From: Loktanella sp.
GTDB lineage: Bacteria; Pseudomonadota; Alphaproteobacteria; Rhodobacterales; Rhodobacteraceae
Length of the DNA: 64,000 nucleotides
Direction of reading: 5' to 3'
Assembly (NCBI GenBank): GCA_017390475.1
Contig: JAFPBO010000051.1
Span: forward strand, 248,001 to 312,000
How positions within the stretch are numbered: position 1 is the first letter of the stretch; each line of letters begins with the position of its first letter. The position numbers and the translations under genes are program-made. Shown one piece after another: positions 9,182-18,270 of this stretch. Below the pieces are notes generated by a model that did not search any database, was not told the DNA's origin, and worked only from the letters and a program-made list of their open reading frames with translations.

Positions 9182-9649
9182 ATGCATCGCAAAGCCATTC
9201 TTGCTACCACCGCCCTTTGTCTGTCCGTCAGTGCCGTTCTGGCGCAGGACCTGAACGAAGAACAGCAGCGCGCGCTGACGGCGCGACAGGCGCATATGGG
9301 GCTTTACGGGTTTTACCTGACCCCTCTGGGCCAGATGGCGCAGGAAACCATCCCCTATGATGCACAGACCGCCGCCGCTGCCGCGGGCAATCTGGCCGCC
9401 ATGGCTGCGATTGATCAAAGCGCCTTCTGGGTTGATGGCACCGACAGCAGTATCGAAACCAGCCGCGCGCGGGCAGAAATCTGGACCGACCCAGATGGCT
9501 ATCTGCAGGTCAAGCAAGGCATGGCAGAAGCGACAGAAGCACTGGCGCTGGTCGCCGGTGACGGGCTGGATGCGCTCAAAGGCGCCTTTGGACCGGTCGG
9601 ACAATCCTGTGGTGCCTGCCACCAGACCTATCGTGCGCCCGCAAATTAA
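9182..9649 (+). CDS. Cytochrome c' (periplasmic)
   Basis: A 155-residue protein with a signal peptide (MHRKAILATTALCLSVSAVLAQ, cleavage after about residue 21) and one C-terminal haem-binding site CGACH (Cys143, Cys146, His147) followed by a basic end. Haem attachment at the C-terminus of a four-helix bundle defines cytochrome c', which binds NO and protects against it. The ATG follows CCGGAG. The stop overlaps the next gene (TAATG), so the two cytochromes are probably co-translated. Confidence 0.9.
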   Translation: MHRKAILATTALCLSVSAVLAQDLNEEQQRALTARQAHMGLYGFYLTPLGQMAQETIPYDAQTAAAAAGNLAAMAAIDQSAFWVDGTDSSIETSRARAEIWTDPDGYLQVKQGMAEATEALALVAGDGLDALKGAFGPVGQSCGACHQTYRAPAN

Positions 9650-10533
9650 TGACCCGCTGGCCGTGGATTGCAGGGCTGCTTGTCGCAGGCATCGGCGCGG
9701 GATGGTTCACGACCAAACCCTCACCGCTGCCCGCCTCTGCGCTTGACGGGATCACCGGCGATGCCACGCGCGGCGCGGTAACTTTCGCCGCCGCTGGCTG
9801 TGCCTCCTGCCACAACGCACCCGACGGCCCGCTGGATGTGCTGGCAGGCGGCAAAAGCTTCACCAGCGATTTCGGGACGTTCATCGCGCCCAATATCTCG
9901 TCCGACCCGGTGCATGGCGTCGGCGATTGGTCCGATCTGGACCTCGCCAGCGCGATCATGCGCGGCGTGTCGCCCGAAGGCGCGCATTATTACCCGGCCT
10001 TTCCCTATACCAGCTATATCAAGGCCGATATTCAGGACGTCGCCGATCTGATCGCCCATCTGCGGACCCTGCCCGCCGATGCCACCCCCAGCCAGCCGCA
10101 TGATCTGCGCTTTCCCTACACCATCCGCGCCACGCTCGGTCCGTGGAAAGCACTTTATCTGCGCGACGATTGGGTGATGGACGCCCCCACGCCCGAACTG
10201 GAACGCGGACGGGACCTGGTCGAGGCTCTGGGCCATTGCGCCGAATGCCACACGCCGCGCAATGCACTGGGCGGGCTGGATCGCGCTGCATGGCTGACAG
10301 GTGCGCCCAACCCCAGCGGCGAAGGGCGCATCCCCGATATCACCCCCGCCGGGCTGACCTGGTCAGAACAACAGATCGCGGAATATCTGAAAAGCGGCTT
10401 TACCCCGGAATTCGACAGTGCCGGTGGCACCATGGCCGATGTGATCCGCAACACCGCGCAATTGAGCGATGAGGACCGTCTGGCCATCGCCGCCTATCTC
10501 AAAGCTCTGCCCGAAACCCTATCTTCCGAGTAA
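9649..10533 (+). CDS. Diheme c-type cytochrome, membrane-anchored or secreted
   Basis: 294 residues. The N-terminal hydrophobic segment WPWIAGLLVAGIGAGWF is a signal or anchor. Two haem sites follow: CASCH (Cys51, Cys54, His55) and CAECH near residues 197-201. This two-domain layout resembles cytochrome subunits of alcohol or other quinoprotein dehydrogenases, but no dehydrogenase gene is nearby, so the partner is unknown; electron transfer to or from the adjacent cytochrome c' is possible. The last three codons (Ser-Ser-Glu) and the stop lie inside a dispersed repeat. Confidence 0.87.
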   Translation: MTRWPWIAGLLVAGIGAGWFTTKPSPLPASALDGITGDATRGAVTFAAAGCASCHNAPDGPLDVLAGGKSFTSDFGTFIAPNISSDPVHGVGDWSDLDLASAIMRGVSPEGAHYYPAFPYTSYIKADIQDVADLIAHLRTLPADATPSQPHDLRFPYTIRATLGPWKALYLRDDWVMDAPTPELERGRDLVEALGHCAECHTPRNALGGLDRAAWLTGAPNPSGEGRIPDITPAGLTWSEQQIAEYLKSGFTPEFDSAGGTMADVIRNTAQLSDEDRLAIAAYLKALPETLSSE

Positions 10534-10616
10534 AAATATCCCCGCCGGAGGCTGCGGCGCAGCCGCAATAGGGGCTCTGCCCCCAAACCCCCAGGAGTAT
10601 TTTCAGAAATAAGAAG
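10521..10616. repeat. Composite dispersed element between diheme cytochrome and lipA
   Basis: The left arm at 10521-10552 carries the core in minus orientation (tail ATCTTCCGAG, then the TATCC and GCCGGAGGC blocks). Next come a hairpin TGCGGC-GCA-GCCGCA (10553-10567) and a hairpin GGGGC-TCT-GCCCC (10571-10583). A diverged right arm in plus orientation (GGAGTATTTT then AGAAG) ends at 10616. It fills the whole gap between the convergent cytochrome and lipA genes and may end transcription from both sides. Confidence 0.7.
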
Positions 10617-10622
10617 GGGCCG

Positions 10623-11582
10623 TCAGGCGATCCCGAGCTTTTTATTCCGTGCATCCCGCAGCCGGGCAAAGTCATCGCCTGCGTGATAGGACGACCGGGT
10701 CAAGGGCGTGGCCGAAACCATCAGGAACCCCTTGCCATAGGCGGCCTTTTCATAGCCTGCGAATTCCTCTGGCGTGACGAAACGGTCGACCCGGTGGTGT
10801 TTCGGCGTCGGCTGCAGATACTGGCCAATGGTCAGGAAATCGATATCGGCAGCGCGCATGTCATCCATGACCTGCTGGACAGATTGCTTATCCTCACCCA
10901 AGCCCACCATGATGCCGGATTTGGTGAACATCGACGGGTCGAGCTCCTTGACCCGTTGCAACAGGCGCAGGGAATGGAAATAGCGCGCGCCGGGGCGGAC
11001 TTCTGGATATAATCCCGGCACTGTTTCGAGGTTGTGGTTGAACACATCGGGGCGCGCTTTTACCACCACCTCCAACACCGATGGATCGCAGCGGATGAAA
11101 TCCGGGGTCAGGATCTCGATCGTGGTCCCCGGCGATTGGCGGCGCACGGCGCGGATCGTCTGGGCGAAATGTTCGGCACCGCCGTCTTCGACATCGTCGC
11201 GGTCCACGGACGTGATCACCACATGGTTCAGCCCCAGTTTCTTCACCGCATCGGCGACGCGGCCGGGTTCGAACACATCCAAGGCCTCCGGCGGTTTGCC
11301 GGTGGCGATATTGCAGAAGGTGCAGGCGCGGGTACAAACCTCGCCCATGATCATCATCGTGGCATGGCCCTGGGACCAGCATTCGCCGACATTGGGGCAA
11401 CCCGCCTCTTCACAGACCGTCACCAGCTTATGTTCGCGCATGATGTTGCGGGTGTTTTTATAGCCTTCGGATGTCGGTGCCTTGACCCTGATCCAATCCG
11501 GTTTCTTGGGCTGCGGCGCATCTGCGCGGCGCTGCTTTTCAGGGTGGCGCTGGGCCGGGATTTTCAGATCGCGTGGGGACAT
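10623..11582 (-). CDS. lipA: Lipoyl synthase
   Basis: Radical-SAM enzyme that inserts two sulfurs into octanoyl groups on lipoyl domains. It has 319 residues. The auxiliary cluster cysteines are Cys57, Cys62 and Cys68 ([12 protein letters not shown]); the radical-SAM cysteines are Cys83, Cys87 and Cys90 (CTRACTFC). [16 protein letters not shown] near the end includes the conserved RSSY. ATG 11582 was chosen over an upstream codon because it gives the family N-terminus MSPRDLKIP and follows a GGAG. Lipoyl synthase needs Fe-S clusters, which links it to the suf operon further on. Confidence 0.97.
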   Translation of the reverse strand: MSPRDLKIPAQRHPEKQRRADAPQPKKPDWIRVKAPTSEGYKNTRNIMREHKLVTVCEEAGCPNVGECWSQGHATMMIMGEVCTRACTFCNIATGKPPEALDVFEPGRVADAVKKLGLNHVVITSVDRDDVEDGGAEHFAQTIRAVRRQSPGTTIEILTPDFIRCDPSVLEVVVKARPDVFNHNLETVPGLYPEVRPGARYFHSLRLLQRVKELDPSMFTKSGIMVGLGEDKQSVQQVMDDMRAADIDFLTIGQYLQPTPKHHRVDRFVTPEEFAGYEKAAYGKGFLMVSATPLTRSSYHAGDDFARLRDARNKKLGIA

Positions 11583-11683
11583 GGGCTCGCTCCGCTCAGA
11601 TATAGATAACAGGTAGCGATGCGCGGGGGATTTGTCCAATCCCAAGCAACAGCGCATGACAGGGCTGCATAGCGCATATGCAG

Positions 11684-12790
11684 CTAACCGATCAGCGGAC
11701 CGCCCGGTAGCTGCGCATAATGCCGCGCCAGCCGGTCAAGACCGATGCGCAGCACGATCTTGCCGGACCGCGCCGACCAGCCCATGGTTTTTTCGGTCTG
11801 CTCCAACCCTTCAAGCAGGCAGCAACAGCGCAAGACCACATCGCCCAGTCCCGGCCCCAGATCATGCAGCGCGGCGCGCAGCCTGTCATGCGCGGCACGG
11901 CTGGTGGCGCTGGCCCCGGCCAGAACCGGCGGGATCTGACCCAGCGCCGCCCGGTGCCAGCCGCGCCGATCACCGGTGGCCAGCTGTGCCAGTTCGAAAT
12001 CCTCGCGCAGCCGTTCGCCGGTGGCGACGAGGGCGCGGGACAGAAAATAGCCGCCGTCCCGGTCCCGCCTGCGCGCCAGCACGGTCAGCGGGCTTTCGGT
12101 ATTGTGATAACGCAGATTGCCGGAATCGCTGTCCAGCGCCATCATGTCCCACCCGGCATCTGCGGCGGTCGGATGATCGGCAAAGCCACCGGCGCGGTTT
12201 TCCTCTTGCGCTGTCAACCGGCGCAATGCGGCGCGGCCGGTGCCGGTGATGAAATAGCGCGCGACCCGCGCCTCTGGATCGGCGCAGGCGATCCAGTCTT
12301 TCAACGCCATCGCCTGCGCGATTTCACGGTCAACGCTGGTGGTGCGCAGCTGTTCGCCGCTCTGGGTTTCGCGCACCACCACGGCGGTATCCATATCACG
12401 CGCGGCGGCCAGCACTGCGCCATATTCACAAAGCCGGCGCAGGATCCGCAAGGCTTCCTGGTCGATCCGGTGCTGGGTCAGGGCAAAGCCGCCCATGGTT
12501 TCTGGCAGGTGGTTGTCCAAGGTCATCTTTGCGGTTCCTTTCTGGCAATCGCTGGTGGTGGCGCTGGTCCGCGCCGAAAGTGATTTCAAAGCGCCGTCGA
12601 TCAGCAGATCATCGCGGCGGATTTCCAGCCTGCGGACCTGCCGCAGAATGGTGGATGGATGGCAGGCATTGGCGCGCGCCACGGCCCGGATCGACAGGCC
12701 CGCCTCTGTATGGACCAGATAATTGCGGACGGCCTCTGGCACCCATGGCGGGAAATGATCGGCATGTTGCAGCCCTGGTTCTGTGGTCAT
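11684..12790 (-). CDS. Helix-turn-helix protein with DUF6456 domain
   Basis: A 368-residue protein of the type found across Rhodobacterales, function unknown. The N-terminal 70 residues contain a helix-turn-helix-like stretch ([20 protein letters not shown]). The C-terminal half, from about residue 250 ([20 protein letters not shown] to [12 protein letters not shown]), is the DUF6456 domain. ATG 12790 follows AGGAACAGGATA. It is divergent from a DUF6477 gene across 221 bp. Probably a DNA-binding regulator; the target is not evident. Confidence 0.8.
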   Translation of the reverse strand: MTTEPGLQHADHFPPWVPEAVRNYLVHTEAGLSIRAVARANACHPSTILRQVRRLEIRRDDLLIDGALKSLSARTSATTSDCQKGTAKMTLDNHLPETMGGFALTQHRIDQEALRILRRLCEYGAVLAAARDMDTAVVVRETQSGEQLRTTSVDREIAQAMALKDWIACADPEARVARYFITGTGRAALRRLTAQEENRAGGFADHPTAADAGWDMMALDSDSGNLRYHNTESPLTVLARRRDRDGGYFLSRALVATGERLREDFELAQLATGDRRGWHRAALGQIPPVLAGASATSRAAHDRLRAALHDLGPGLGDVVLRCCCLLEGLEQTEKTMGWSARSGKIVLRIGLDRLARHYAQLPGGPLIG

Positions 12791-13011
12791 TATCCTGTTC
12801 CTTTTCCGGCAACCTTCCCCGGTCCAGGCCGTGTCAGGATCACAACCTAGAGGCGTATGGTTACCCATGTGTTAACGTGGCTTTGGGTCTGTCAAGTATT
12901 CTTACCAAAGGATAAATTTTGGTTAGGGCAACGTTCTTAACTATTGCCGATCAGGCAACACCCGTTCCGGTTGTGTCATATTGGGCCATCCACCATGAAA
13001 GGCTGACCCCT
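12791..13011. promoter_or_regulatory. Shared divergent upstream region of DUF6456 and DUF6477 genes
   Basis: This 221-bp gap is AT-richer than its surroundings and contains GTTAAC and TTAACTATTG motifs. An imperfect dyad, ACCAAA-N8-TTTGGT, lies at 12904-12923 near its centre. Both genes must be expressed from here, and the dyad could be an autoregulatory operator for the helix-turn-helix protein. No promoter hexamers are convincing enough to assign. Confidence 0.35.
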
Positions 13012-13308
13012 ATGCTTGATCTGATGACCCGAATTCGCCGCCTGCAACGCCCCAGCCTGCTGGCCCGTGCCGCAAGGTTCGGCGCGGATGATTATCGCCG
13101 CGAGACATATCTGCCGCGATTGCTGAAAACCGATGTCTTGCCGCGCCCCGCCGCCGCAATCATGACCCTGCTGGCAATCGAGGCTGATCTGGACCGGCGC
13201 CGGATCGCGGGCGACGCGCCCTATTCCCCCGGTCGCCATGTCGAATTTCTGATCGCGATTGCGGGCGAGGCGCGGTTGCTGCAAGCGATCCGGGTGCATG
13301 CGGTCTGA
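13012..13308 (+). CDS. DUF6477 family protein
   Basis: A 98-residue basic protein without signal or membrane segments. It begins MLDLMTRIRRLQRPSLLARA and continues with FGADDYRRETYLPRLL, features I recognise from the small DUF6477 family of Rhodobacterales. ATG 13012 excludes an unconserved upstream extension. It is divergent from the DUF6456 helix-turn-helix gene, and this pairing recurs in relatives, suggesting a shared role. The biochemical function is unknown. Confidence 0.72.
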   Translation: MLDLMTRIRRLQRPSLLARAARFGADDYRRETYLPRLLKTDVLPRPAAAIMTLLAIEADLDRRRIAGDAPYSPGRHVEFLIAIAGEARLLQAIRVHAV

Positions 13309-13334
13309 TCCGCGCTGGCGCTGCCAGCACGGAG

Positions 13335-13367
13335 GCCTCCGGCGGGAGTATTTTTGGAAAAAAGAAG
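13335..13367 (+). repeat. Dispersed element copy, AAAAAAGAAG-tail variant
   Basis: Core GCCTCCGGCGGG followed by AGTATTTTT and the tail GGAAAAAAGAAG, 33 bp in all. It is identical over all 33 bp, in reverse orientation, to the copy at 49663-49695. It lies downstream of the DUF6477 gene. Confidence 0.8.
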
Positions 13368-13371
13368 CAAT

Positions 13372-13395
13372 AACCTTCCCCGCGGGGAAGGTTTT
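13372..13395 (+). terminator. Palindromic terminator between DUF6477 and mttB-like genes
   Basis: Positions 13372-13393 are a perfect 22-bp palindrome (AACCTTCCCCG and its complement) continuing into a TTTT run (13392-13395). It separates two convergent genes and can stop transcription from both directions. Confidence 0.65.
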
Positions 13396-13426
13396 CGGCA
13401 GGGCGGTTTGCCCCGACGCGGCCGGG

Positions 13427-14977
13427 CTAGGTAAAGGCGTCGGGCATCGCGGCTTTCTTGTCAGCCACATAGGCGCGCAACCGCGCCTCGATCTCGGGGT
13501 CCAAGGGGGGTTGCTGATAGGTGTCGATCAGTTTTTGCACCCGCAGGCTGGCAAGGGCTTGGGTATCGCGCGCGCCTTCTTCGTCCCAGGTCTCAAACGG
13601 TTTGTAATCAAACAGGTCCGACCGCCAGAAAGCCGCCTTGAAATTCGCCTGCGTGTGTTCGCAGCCCAGGAAATGCCCGCCCGGCCCGACCTCTGCCAAG
13701 GCATCCATCGCCTGCCCGTTTTCCGACATATCCACGCCGCGCGCGAAATGGTGCAATGTGCCCAACTGGTCAGCATCCATCACGAATTTTTCGAAAGAGG
13801 CGACCAAGCCGCCTTCCAGCCAGCCGCAGGCATGCAGCATGAAATTCACCCCCGACAGCAGCCCCATATTCAGGCTGTTGGCCGTTTCATAAGCGGCCTG
13901 CGCATCGGGCAGTTTCGACCCGCAGAACGACCCGGCAGAGCGATAAGGCAAGCCCATCCGCCGCGCGAGTTGCCCCGCGCCATAGGTGATCTGGCTCGCC
14001 TCTGGTGTCCCGAACGTCGGCGCACCGGAATTCATGTCGATGGAGGCGACGAAAGTGCCGAAAATCACCGGCGATCCCGCGCGGATCAGCTGCGAATAGG
14101 CGACACCTGCCATCACCTCGGCCAAGACTTGCGTCAGCGTGCCGGCGACCGACACCGGGGCCATGGCACCGCCAACGATGAAGGGGCTGATGATCGACGC
14201 CTGATTATGCCGCGCGAACACCTCCAACGCGCCCATCATCACCGAATCAAAGGTCAGCGGCGAGTTGATGTTGATCAGCGATGTCATCACCGTATTGTCG
14301 CGCACGAAATCCTTGCCGAACAGGATCTCGCACATTTCTACCGAATCCTGCGCGCGGCTGGGCTCAGTCACAGACCCCATGAACGGCTTATCGCTCAGCA
14401 CCATATGCGCCAGCAGCATATCCAGATGGCGCTTGTTCACCGGGATATCGGTCGGCTCACAAACGGTCCCGCCCGAATGATGCAGCCATTTCGACATATA
14501 GCCGAGTTTCACGAATTTCTCGAAATCCGCCATGGTTGCGTAACGCCGCCCCCCTTCGGCATCGCGCACAAAAGGCGGGCCATAAACCGGGGCGAGCACC
14601 AGATTTTTGCCGCCGATCACCACGTTCCGATCAGGGTTGCGCGCATGTTGGGTAAATTCCGCAGGCGCCGTCGCGCAGAGCTTGCGCGCCAGACCACGCG
14701 GGATGCGCACACGTTCGCCGTCAATCTGCGCCCCCGCATTGCGCCACAAGTCCAATGCAGCAGGGTTATCGACGAAATTCACCCCGATTTCGGCCAGCAC
14801 CGTCTCGGCATTGGCCTCGATCACCTGCAGGGCCTCTTCGGTCAGCACCTCGTAATTGGGTATACTGCGCTCGATATATTTCGCAGTCTCGACGCTGACG
14901 GCGGTCCGTTCCGCGCGCCGCGCGGCCCCCCCGCCGCCGCGCGCCCGGCGTGGTGATGTGACTGCTGCATCAGACAT
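13427..14977 (-). CDS. MttB-family methyltransferase (non-pyrrolysine type)
   Basis: A 516-residue member of the trimethylamine methyltransferase (MttB) superfamily. The reading frame is open throughout with no in-frame TAG, so it is the pyrrolysine-free type; such proteins demethylate glycine betaine or related quaternary amines to a corrinoid protein. Landmarks include HHSGGTVCEPTDIPVN, FIVGGAMAPVSVAGTLTQ and FGTPEASQITYGAGQLARR. No corrinoid protein or methyltransfer partner lies next to it, so the substrate is open. The N-terminus is Arg/Ala/Gly-rich. Confidence 0.88.
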   Translation of the reverse strand: MSDAAVTSPRRARGGGGAARRAERTAVSVETAKYIERSIPNYEVLTEEALQVIEANAETVLAEIGVNFVDNPAALDLWRNAGAQIDGERVRIPRGLARKLCATAPAEFTQHARNPDRNVVIGGKNLVLAPVYGPPFVRDAEGGRRYATMADFEKFVKLGYMSKWLHHSGGTVCEPTDIPVNKRHLDMLLAHMVLSDKPFMGSVTEPSRAQDSVEMCEILFGKDFVRDNTVMTSLININSPLTFDSVMMGALEVFARHNQASIISPFIVGGAMAPVSVAGTLTQVLAEVMAGVAYSQLIRAGSPVIFGTFVASIDMNSGAPTFGTPEASQITYGAGQLARRMGLPYRSAGSFCGSKLPDAQAAYETANSLNMGLLSGVNFMLHACGWLEGGLVASFEKFVMDADQLGTLHHFARGVDMSENGQAMDALAEVGPGGHFLGCEHTQANFKAAFWRSDLFDYKPFETWDEEGARDTQALASLRVQKLIDTYQQPPLDPEIEARLRAYVADKKAAMPDAFT

Positions 14978-15111
14978 GGCGATTCCCCCAAGGTTTGCGC
15001 CTTTCTACCGCCACAGGGCTCCTGCTCTTACCGTGTTTGCGCCGCCTCAGGCGTGAAAACGACATTCCCCGCCTCTTGCGCTGACGCGCGACTGGCATTA
15101 CCGGAGAGCAC

Positions 15112-16671
15112 ATGGAAAACATCACTTATGAACGCCTGCTGATCATTGATTTCGGCTCTCAGGTCACACAACTGATCGCGCGGCGTCTGCGCGAATTGAA
15201 TGTCTATTGCGAAATTCACCCGTTCCATAACGTGACGGATGAATTCCTGAAGGATTTCGCGCCCAAGGCCGTGATCTTTTCGGGCGGGCCATCTTCGGTC
15301 TTTGCCGATGGTGCGCCGATGCCGCCCAAATCGGTGTTCGACCTTGGCGTGCCAATCCTTGGTATCTGCTATGGCCAGCAAGTGATGATGCATGTCCTTG
15401 GTGGCAAGGTCGAACGCGGCCATGGCACCGCCGAATTTGGCCGTGCTTTTGTGACGCCTGTCGAAAAACTCGACCTGCTCGAAGGCTGGTTCCTGACCGA
15501 CCGTGAACAGGTCTGGATGAGCCATGGCGACCATGTGTCCGCCATCGCGCCCGGTTTCGCGGTTTACGGCACCTCGCCCAATGCACCCTTCGCGATTACG
15601 GCGGATGTGGAGCGACATTTCTACGCCGTGCAATTCCATCCAGAGGTGCATCACACCCCCAATGGCGCGCGGCTATACGAAAACTTCGTCCGCATCGCAG
15701 GCTTTTCCGGCGATTGGACGATGGGTGCCTATCGCGAACAGGCGATTGCCGCGATCCGTGAACAGGTCGGCGATAAACAGGTGATCTGCGGGCTGTCCGG
15801 CGGCGTTGATTCTTCGGTCGCTGCCGTGCTGATCCATGAAGCCATCGGCGACCAGCTGACCTGCGTTTTCGTCGATCATGGGCTCTTGCGGCTGGGCGAG
15901 GCCGAAGAGGTCGTGACCATGTTCCGCGACCATTACAACATGCCGCTGATCCATGCCGATGAAAAGGAATTGTTCCTTGGCAAGCTCGACGGTGTCAGCG
16001 ACCCCGAAACCAAACGCAAGATCATTGGTGGGTTGTTCATCGACGTCTTCCAGAAATACGCCAATGAGATCGAAGGCGCGGAATTCCTCGCCCAAGGCAC
16101 GCTCTACCCCGATGTGATCGAATCGGTGTCCTTCTCGGGCGGCCCGTCTGTGACGATCAAAAGCCACCACAACGTCGGCGGCCTGCCCGAGAAAATGGGC
16201 CTGAAACTGGTCGAACCGCTGCGCGAACTCTTCAAGGATGAGGTCCGTGCCTTGGGTGCTGAACTCGGCCTGCCGCCCAGTTTCATCGGGCGTCACCCCT
16301 TCCCCGGCCCCGGCCTTGCCATCCGCTGTCCCGGCGAGATTACCCGCGAAAAGCTGGATATCCTGCGCAAGGCCGATGCGGTCTTTATCGACCAGATCCG
16401 CAAACACGGGCTTTATGATGATATCTGGCAGGCGTTTGTGGCGATACTGCCCGTGCGCACGGTCGGCGTGATGGGCGATGGACGCACCTATGATTTCGCC
16501 TGCGCACTCCGCGCGGTGACTTCCGTTGACGGGATGACAGCGGATTATTACCCGTTCAGCCATGATTTCCTTGGTGAAACCGCGACACGGATCATCAATG
16601 AGGTGACCGGCATCAACCGGGTGACCTATGATATCACCTCCAAACCTCCCGGCACGATTGAGTGGGAATGA
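15112..16671 (+). CDS. guaA: GMP synthase (glutamine-hydrolysing)
   Basis: Converts XMP to GMP in the cytosol. 519 residues: a class I amidotransferase domain (1-200) with catalytic Cys86 in LGICYGQQ and the His/Glu pair in QFHPEVHH; an ATP pyrophosphatase domain with the P-loop [15 protein letters not shown]; and a C-terminal dimerisation domain ending [11 protein letters not shown]. The ATG follows CCGGAGAGCAC. It stands alone, followed by a stem-loop. Confidence 0.98.
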   Translation: MENITYERLLIIDFGSQVTQLIARRLRELNVYCEIHPFHNVTDEFLKDFAPKAVIFSGGPSSVFADGAPMPPKSVFDLGVPILGICYGQQVMMHVLGGKVERGHGTAEFGRAFVTPVEKLDLLEGWFLTDREQVWMSHGDHVSAIAPGFAVYGTSPNAPFAITADVERHFYAVQFHPEVHHTPNGARLYENFVRIAGFSGDWTMGAYREQAIAAIREQVGDKQVICGLSGGVDSSVAAVLIHEAIGDQLTCVFVDHGLLRLGEAEEVVTMFRDHYNMPLIHADEKELFLGKLDGVSDPETKRKIIGGLFIDVFQKYANEIEGAEFLAQGTLYPDVIESVSFSGGPSVTIKSHHNVGGLPEKMGLKLVEPLRELFKDEVRALGAELGLPPSFIGRHPFPGPGLAIRCPGEITREKLDILRKADAVFIDQIRKHGLYDDIWQAFVAILPVRTVGVMGDGRTYDFACALRAVTSVDGMTADYYPFSHDFLGETATRIINEVTGINRVTYDITSKPPGTIEWE

Positions 16672-16685
16672 CCTGCAGGTCACAA

Positions 16686-16726
16686 AACCTGAACGCGACA
16701 CATGATTTGACTTGCGCGTTCAGGTT
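16686..16726 (+). terminator. Stem-loop downstream of guaA
   Basis: Perfect 12-bp arms AACCTGAACGCG (16686-16697) and CGCGTTCAGGTT (16715-16726) enclose a 17-nt loop. It starts 15 nt after the guaA stop. No T-run follows, so it is either a Rho-assisted 3' end or an mRNA stabiliser. The rest of the 148-bp gap shows nothing recognisable. Confidence 0.5.
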
Positions 16727-16819
16727 GCGGCACCCTAAACAATAGACGAACGGTCGTCGCGTTGTGCGGTGGCAGCAGTCTGCGCAGCGGCACATTTATC
16801 GTCAGCCAGTAGCCCGCAA

Positions 16820-17947
16820 TCAGCCTGCGCCGCTGTGCAGCACAGCCAATAGCACGGCCCCGGCACCAAGGCTCGCGCCGAAGACCGGCAGCGACCACAG
16901 ATGGAATTGCCACCAGATCCCCTGTTGCCCGCCAAGCCGCAGGGCGATCAGATTAGCCAGTGACCCGATGGCCAGACCAAAACCGCCGACATTGACACCC
17001 CAGGCAAGCGCGCGCCAATCCTCGGCAAAGGGGGCCAGAAAAATCGCCGCCGGGACATTCGACATCACTTGCGACAGCAGCGCCGCCACCGCATAGGCGG
17101 CGCTGGACCCATCCATCGCGGCGGCGGTCAGGGACGCAAGTGCAGGCACCTGTCCCAGCAGCCCCAGATTGACGAACATCAGCACGAAAACCAGCAGCAG
17201 CGGCCAATCGACCCCGCGCAGCAGATGACGAAAGGCTAGCGCAAAGACCAGCAGAACAGACCCCGCCCCGATCAGCGCATAGCCCGCATTCACGGCCAGC
17301 AGAAATATCGGATAGGCCGTCAGCGACACCAGCATCAGCCCGCGCTGCAGCGGCACAGCGCCGGTGGTGTCATGCAGCACCAGCCGCGCCCGACCAAAGC
17401 CAAAGGGGATCAGCGCCAGCACGATGATCAGCATCGCCCCCGCAATCGGCAGCATGGCAAGGGTGAATTCCACAAACCCGGTCCCCGATCTTTGCCATAA
17501 AAACAGGTTCTGCGGATTGCCCACCGGCGACAGCGCGGAACCGGCATTCACCGCCAGCGCCTGAAAGATCACCAGCCGTGCCACAGGCAGGCTGGCCACG
17601 CGCGCCAGACCAAGGGTCAGCGGCACGGTCACGAACAGGGCCACATCATTCGTCACCACCGCCGAAAGCAGTGCCGCAAACACCACCAGGGCATAGGCCA
17701 GGCTGCGGGTATTATGCAGTTTCACGATCACCATCCGCCCCAGACGGTCAATCAGGCCCGATAGTTCCAGCCCCCGGCTGAGCACCATCAGCCCTGCCAG
17801 CGCCGCGACCGTTTTCCAATCCACCAGCGCGATCAGGTCGGGCCATTGCGCCGGGACCGCCCACAGCATCACCGGCAACAGGCCAAGCAGGATGATCAGC
17901 AGCCATTCGGCCGCCAGCCAGGCTTTTATGCGCGGGGAAATAATCAT
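16820..17947 (-). CDS. SLC13/ArsB-like anion permease
   Basis: A 375-residue integral membrane protein with about ten hydrophobic helices, of the ion-transporter superfamily that includes CitMHS, ArsB and DASS permeases. Two hairpin-type motifs, one per inverted half, are visible: LSAVVTNDVALFVTVPLTL and SQVMSNVPAAIFLAPFA. NAGSALSPVGNPQN resembles the substrate loop of these carriers. The substrate (citrate, sulfate, arsenite or another anion) cannot be read from sequence. No regulator or partner is adjacent. Confidence 0.82.
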   Translation of the reverse strand: MIISPRIKAWLAAEWLLIILLGLLPVMLWAVPAQWPDLIALVDWKTVAALAGLMVLSRGLELSGLIDRLGRMVIVKLHNTRSLAYALVVFAALLSAVVTNDVALFVTVPLTLGLARVASLPVARLVIFQALAVNAGSALSPVGNPQNLFLWQRSGTGFVEFTLAMLPIAGAMLIIVLALIPFGFGRARLVLHDTTGAVPLQRGLMLVSLTAYPIFLLAVNAGYALIGAGSVLLVFALAFRHLLRGVDWPLLLVFVLMFVNLGLLGQVPALASLTAAAMDGSSAAYAVAALLSQVMSNVPAAIFLAPFAEDWRALAWGVNVGGFGLAIGSLANLIALRLGGQQGIWWQFHLWSLPVFGASLGAGAVLLAVLHSGAG

Positions 17948-18217
17948 AGGCTGATGGAGCGGGAAAGCCTTGCCATGTCAACGTGTGACAGGCAGCGAGA
18001 ACCCCCTGCGCTGAAATTTTGGGTGCTGCCAACCAATCCCATGCAGCAGCCGAACAGTCTGGCTGCCCTATGTCTGTTGCGCCGCGATGGGCGCAATACG
18101 CTGGCGGGTTCGACAATCACTTTTCCGTCATAGGTTCAAATTCACAGCGATAGCGCCTGTCCGCCTGCTGTCATCTTCTTGCTATCGATTGTATGGATGC
18201 ACACCAAAATGAGACAA

Positions 18218-18229
18218 ATTGTATACAAT
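18218..18229. promoter_or_regulatory. GntR-like operator palindrome ATTGTATACAAT
   Basis: A perfect 12-bp palindrome in a locally AT-rich stretch, 42 nt upstream of the GTG of the orphan ORF. The form resembles operators of FadR-type GntR regulators. No GntR gene is in the window, so the assignment rests on shape alone. Confidence 0.35.
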
Positions 18230-18270
18230 ATTGCAGGCCTTTCAATCTGCGCCAGAAGGATCATATCAAA

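Noticed and set aside
13259-14956. 565-codon open frame on the plus strand opposite the mttB-like gene
   Set aside because: It mirrors the codon structure of a clear MttB-family protein on the other strand, has atypical His/Arg/Gln-rich composition and no recognisable domain. High GC creates such antisense frames.
13427-14977. Pyrrolysine-containing MttB
   Set aside because: The frame has no in-frame TAG and is complete at 516 codons.
18193-18270. Upstream extension of the orphan ORF from ATG 18193
   Set aside because: It would run across the ATTGTATACAAT palindrome and lacks a ribosome-binding site, whereas GTG 18271 has AGAAGGA.
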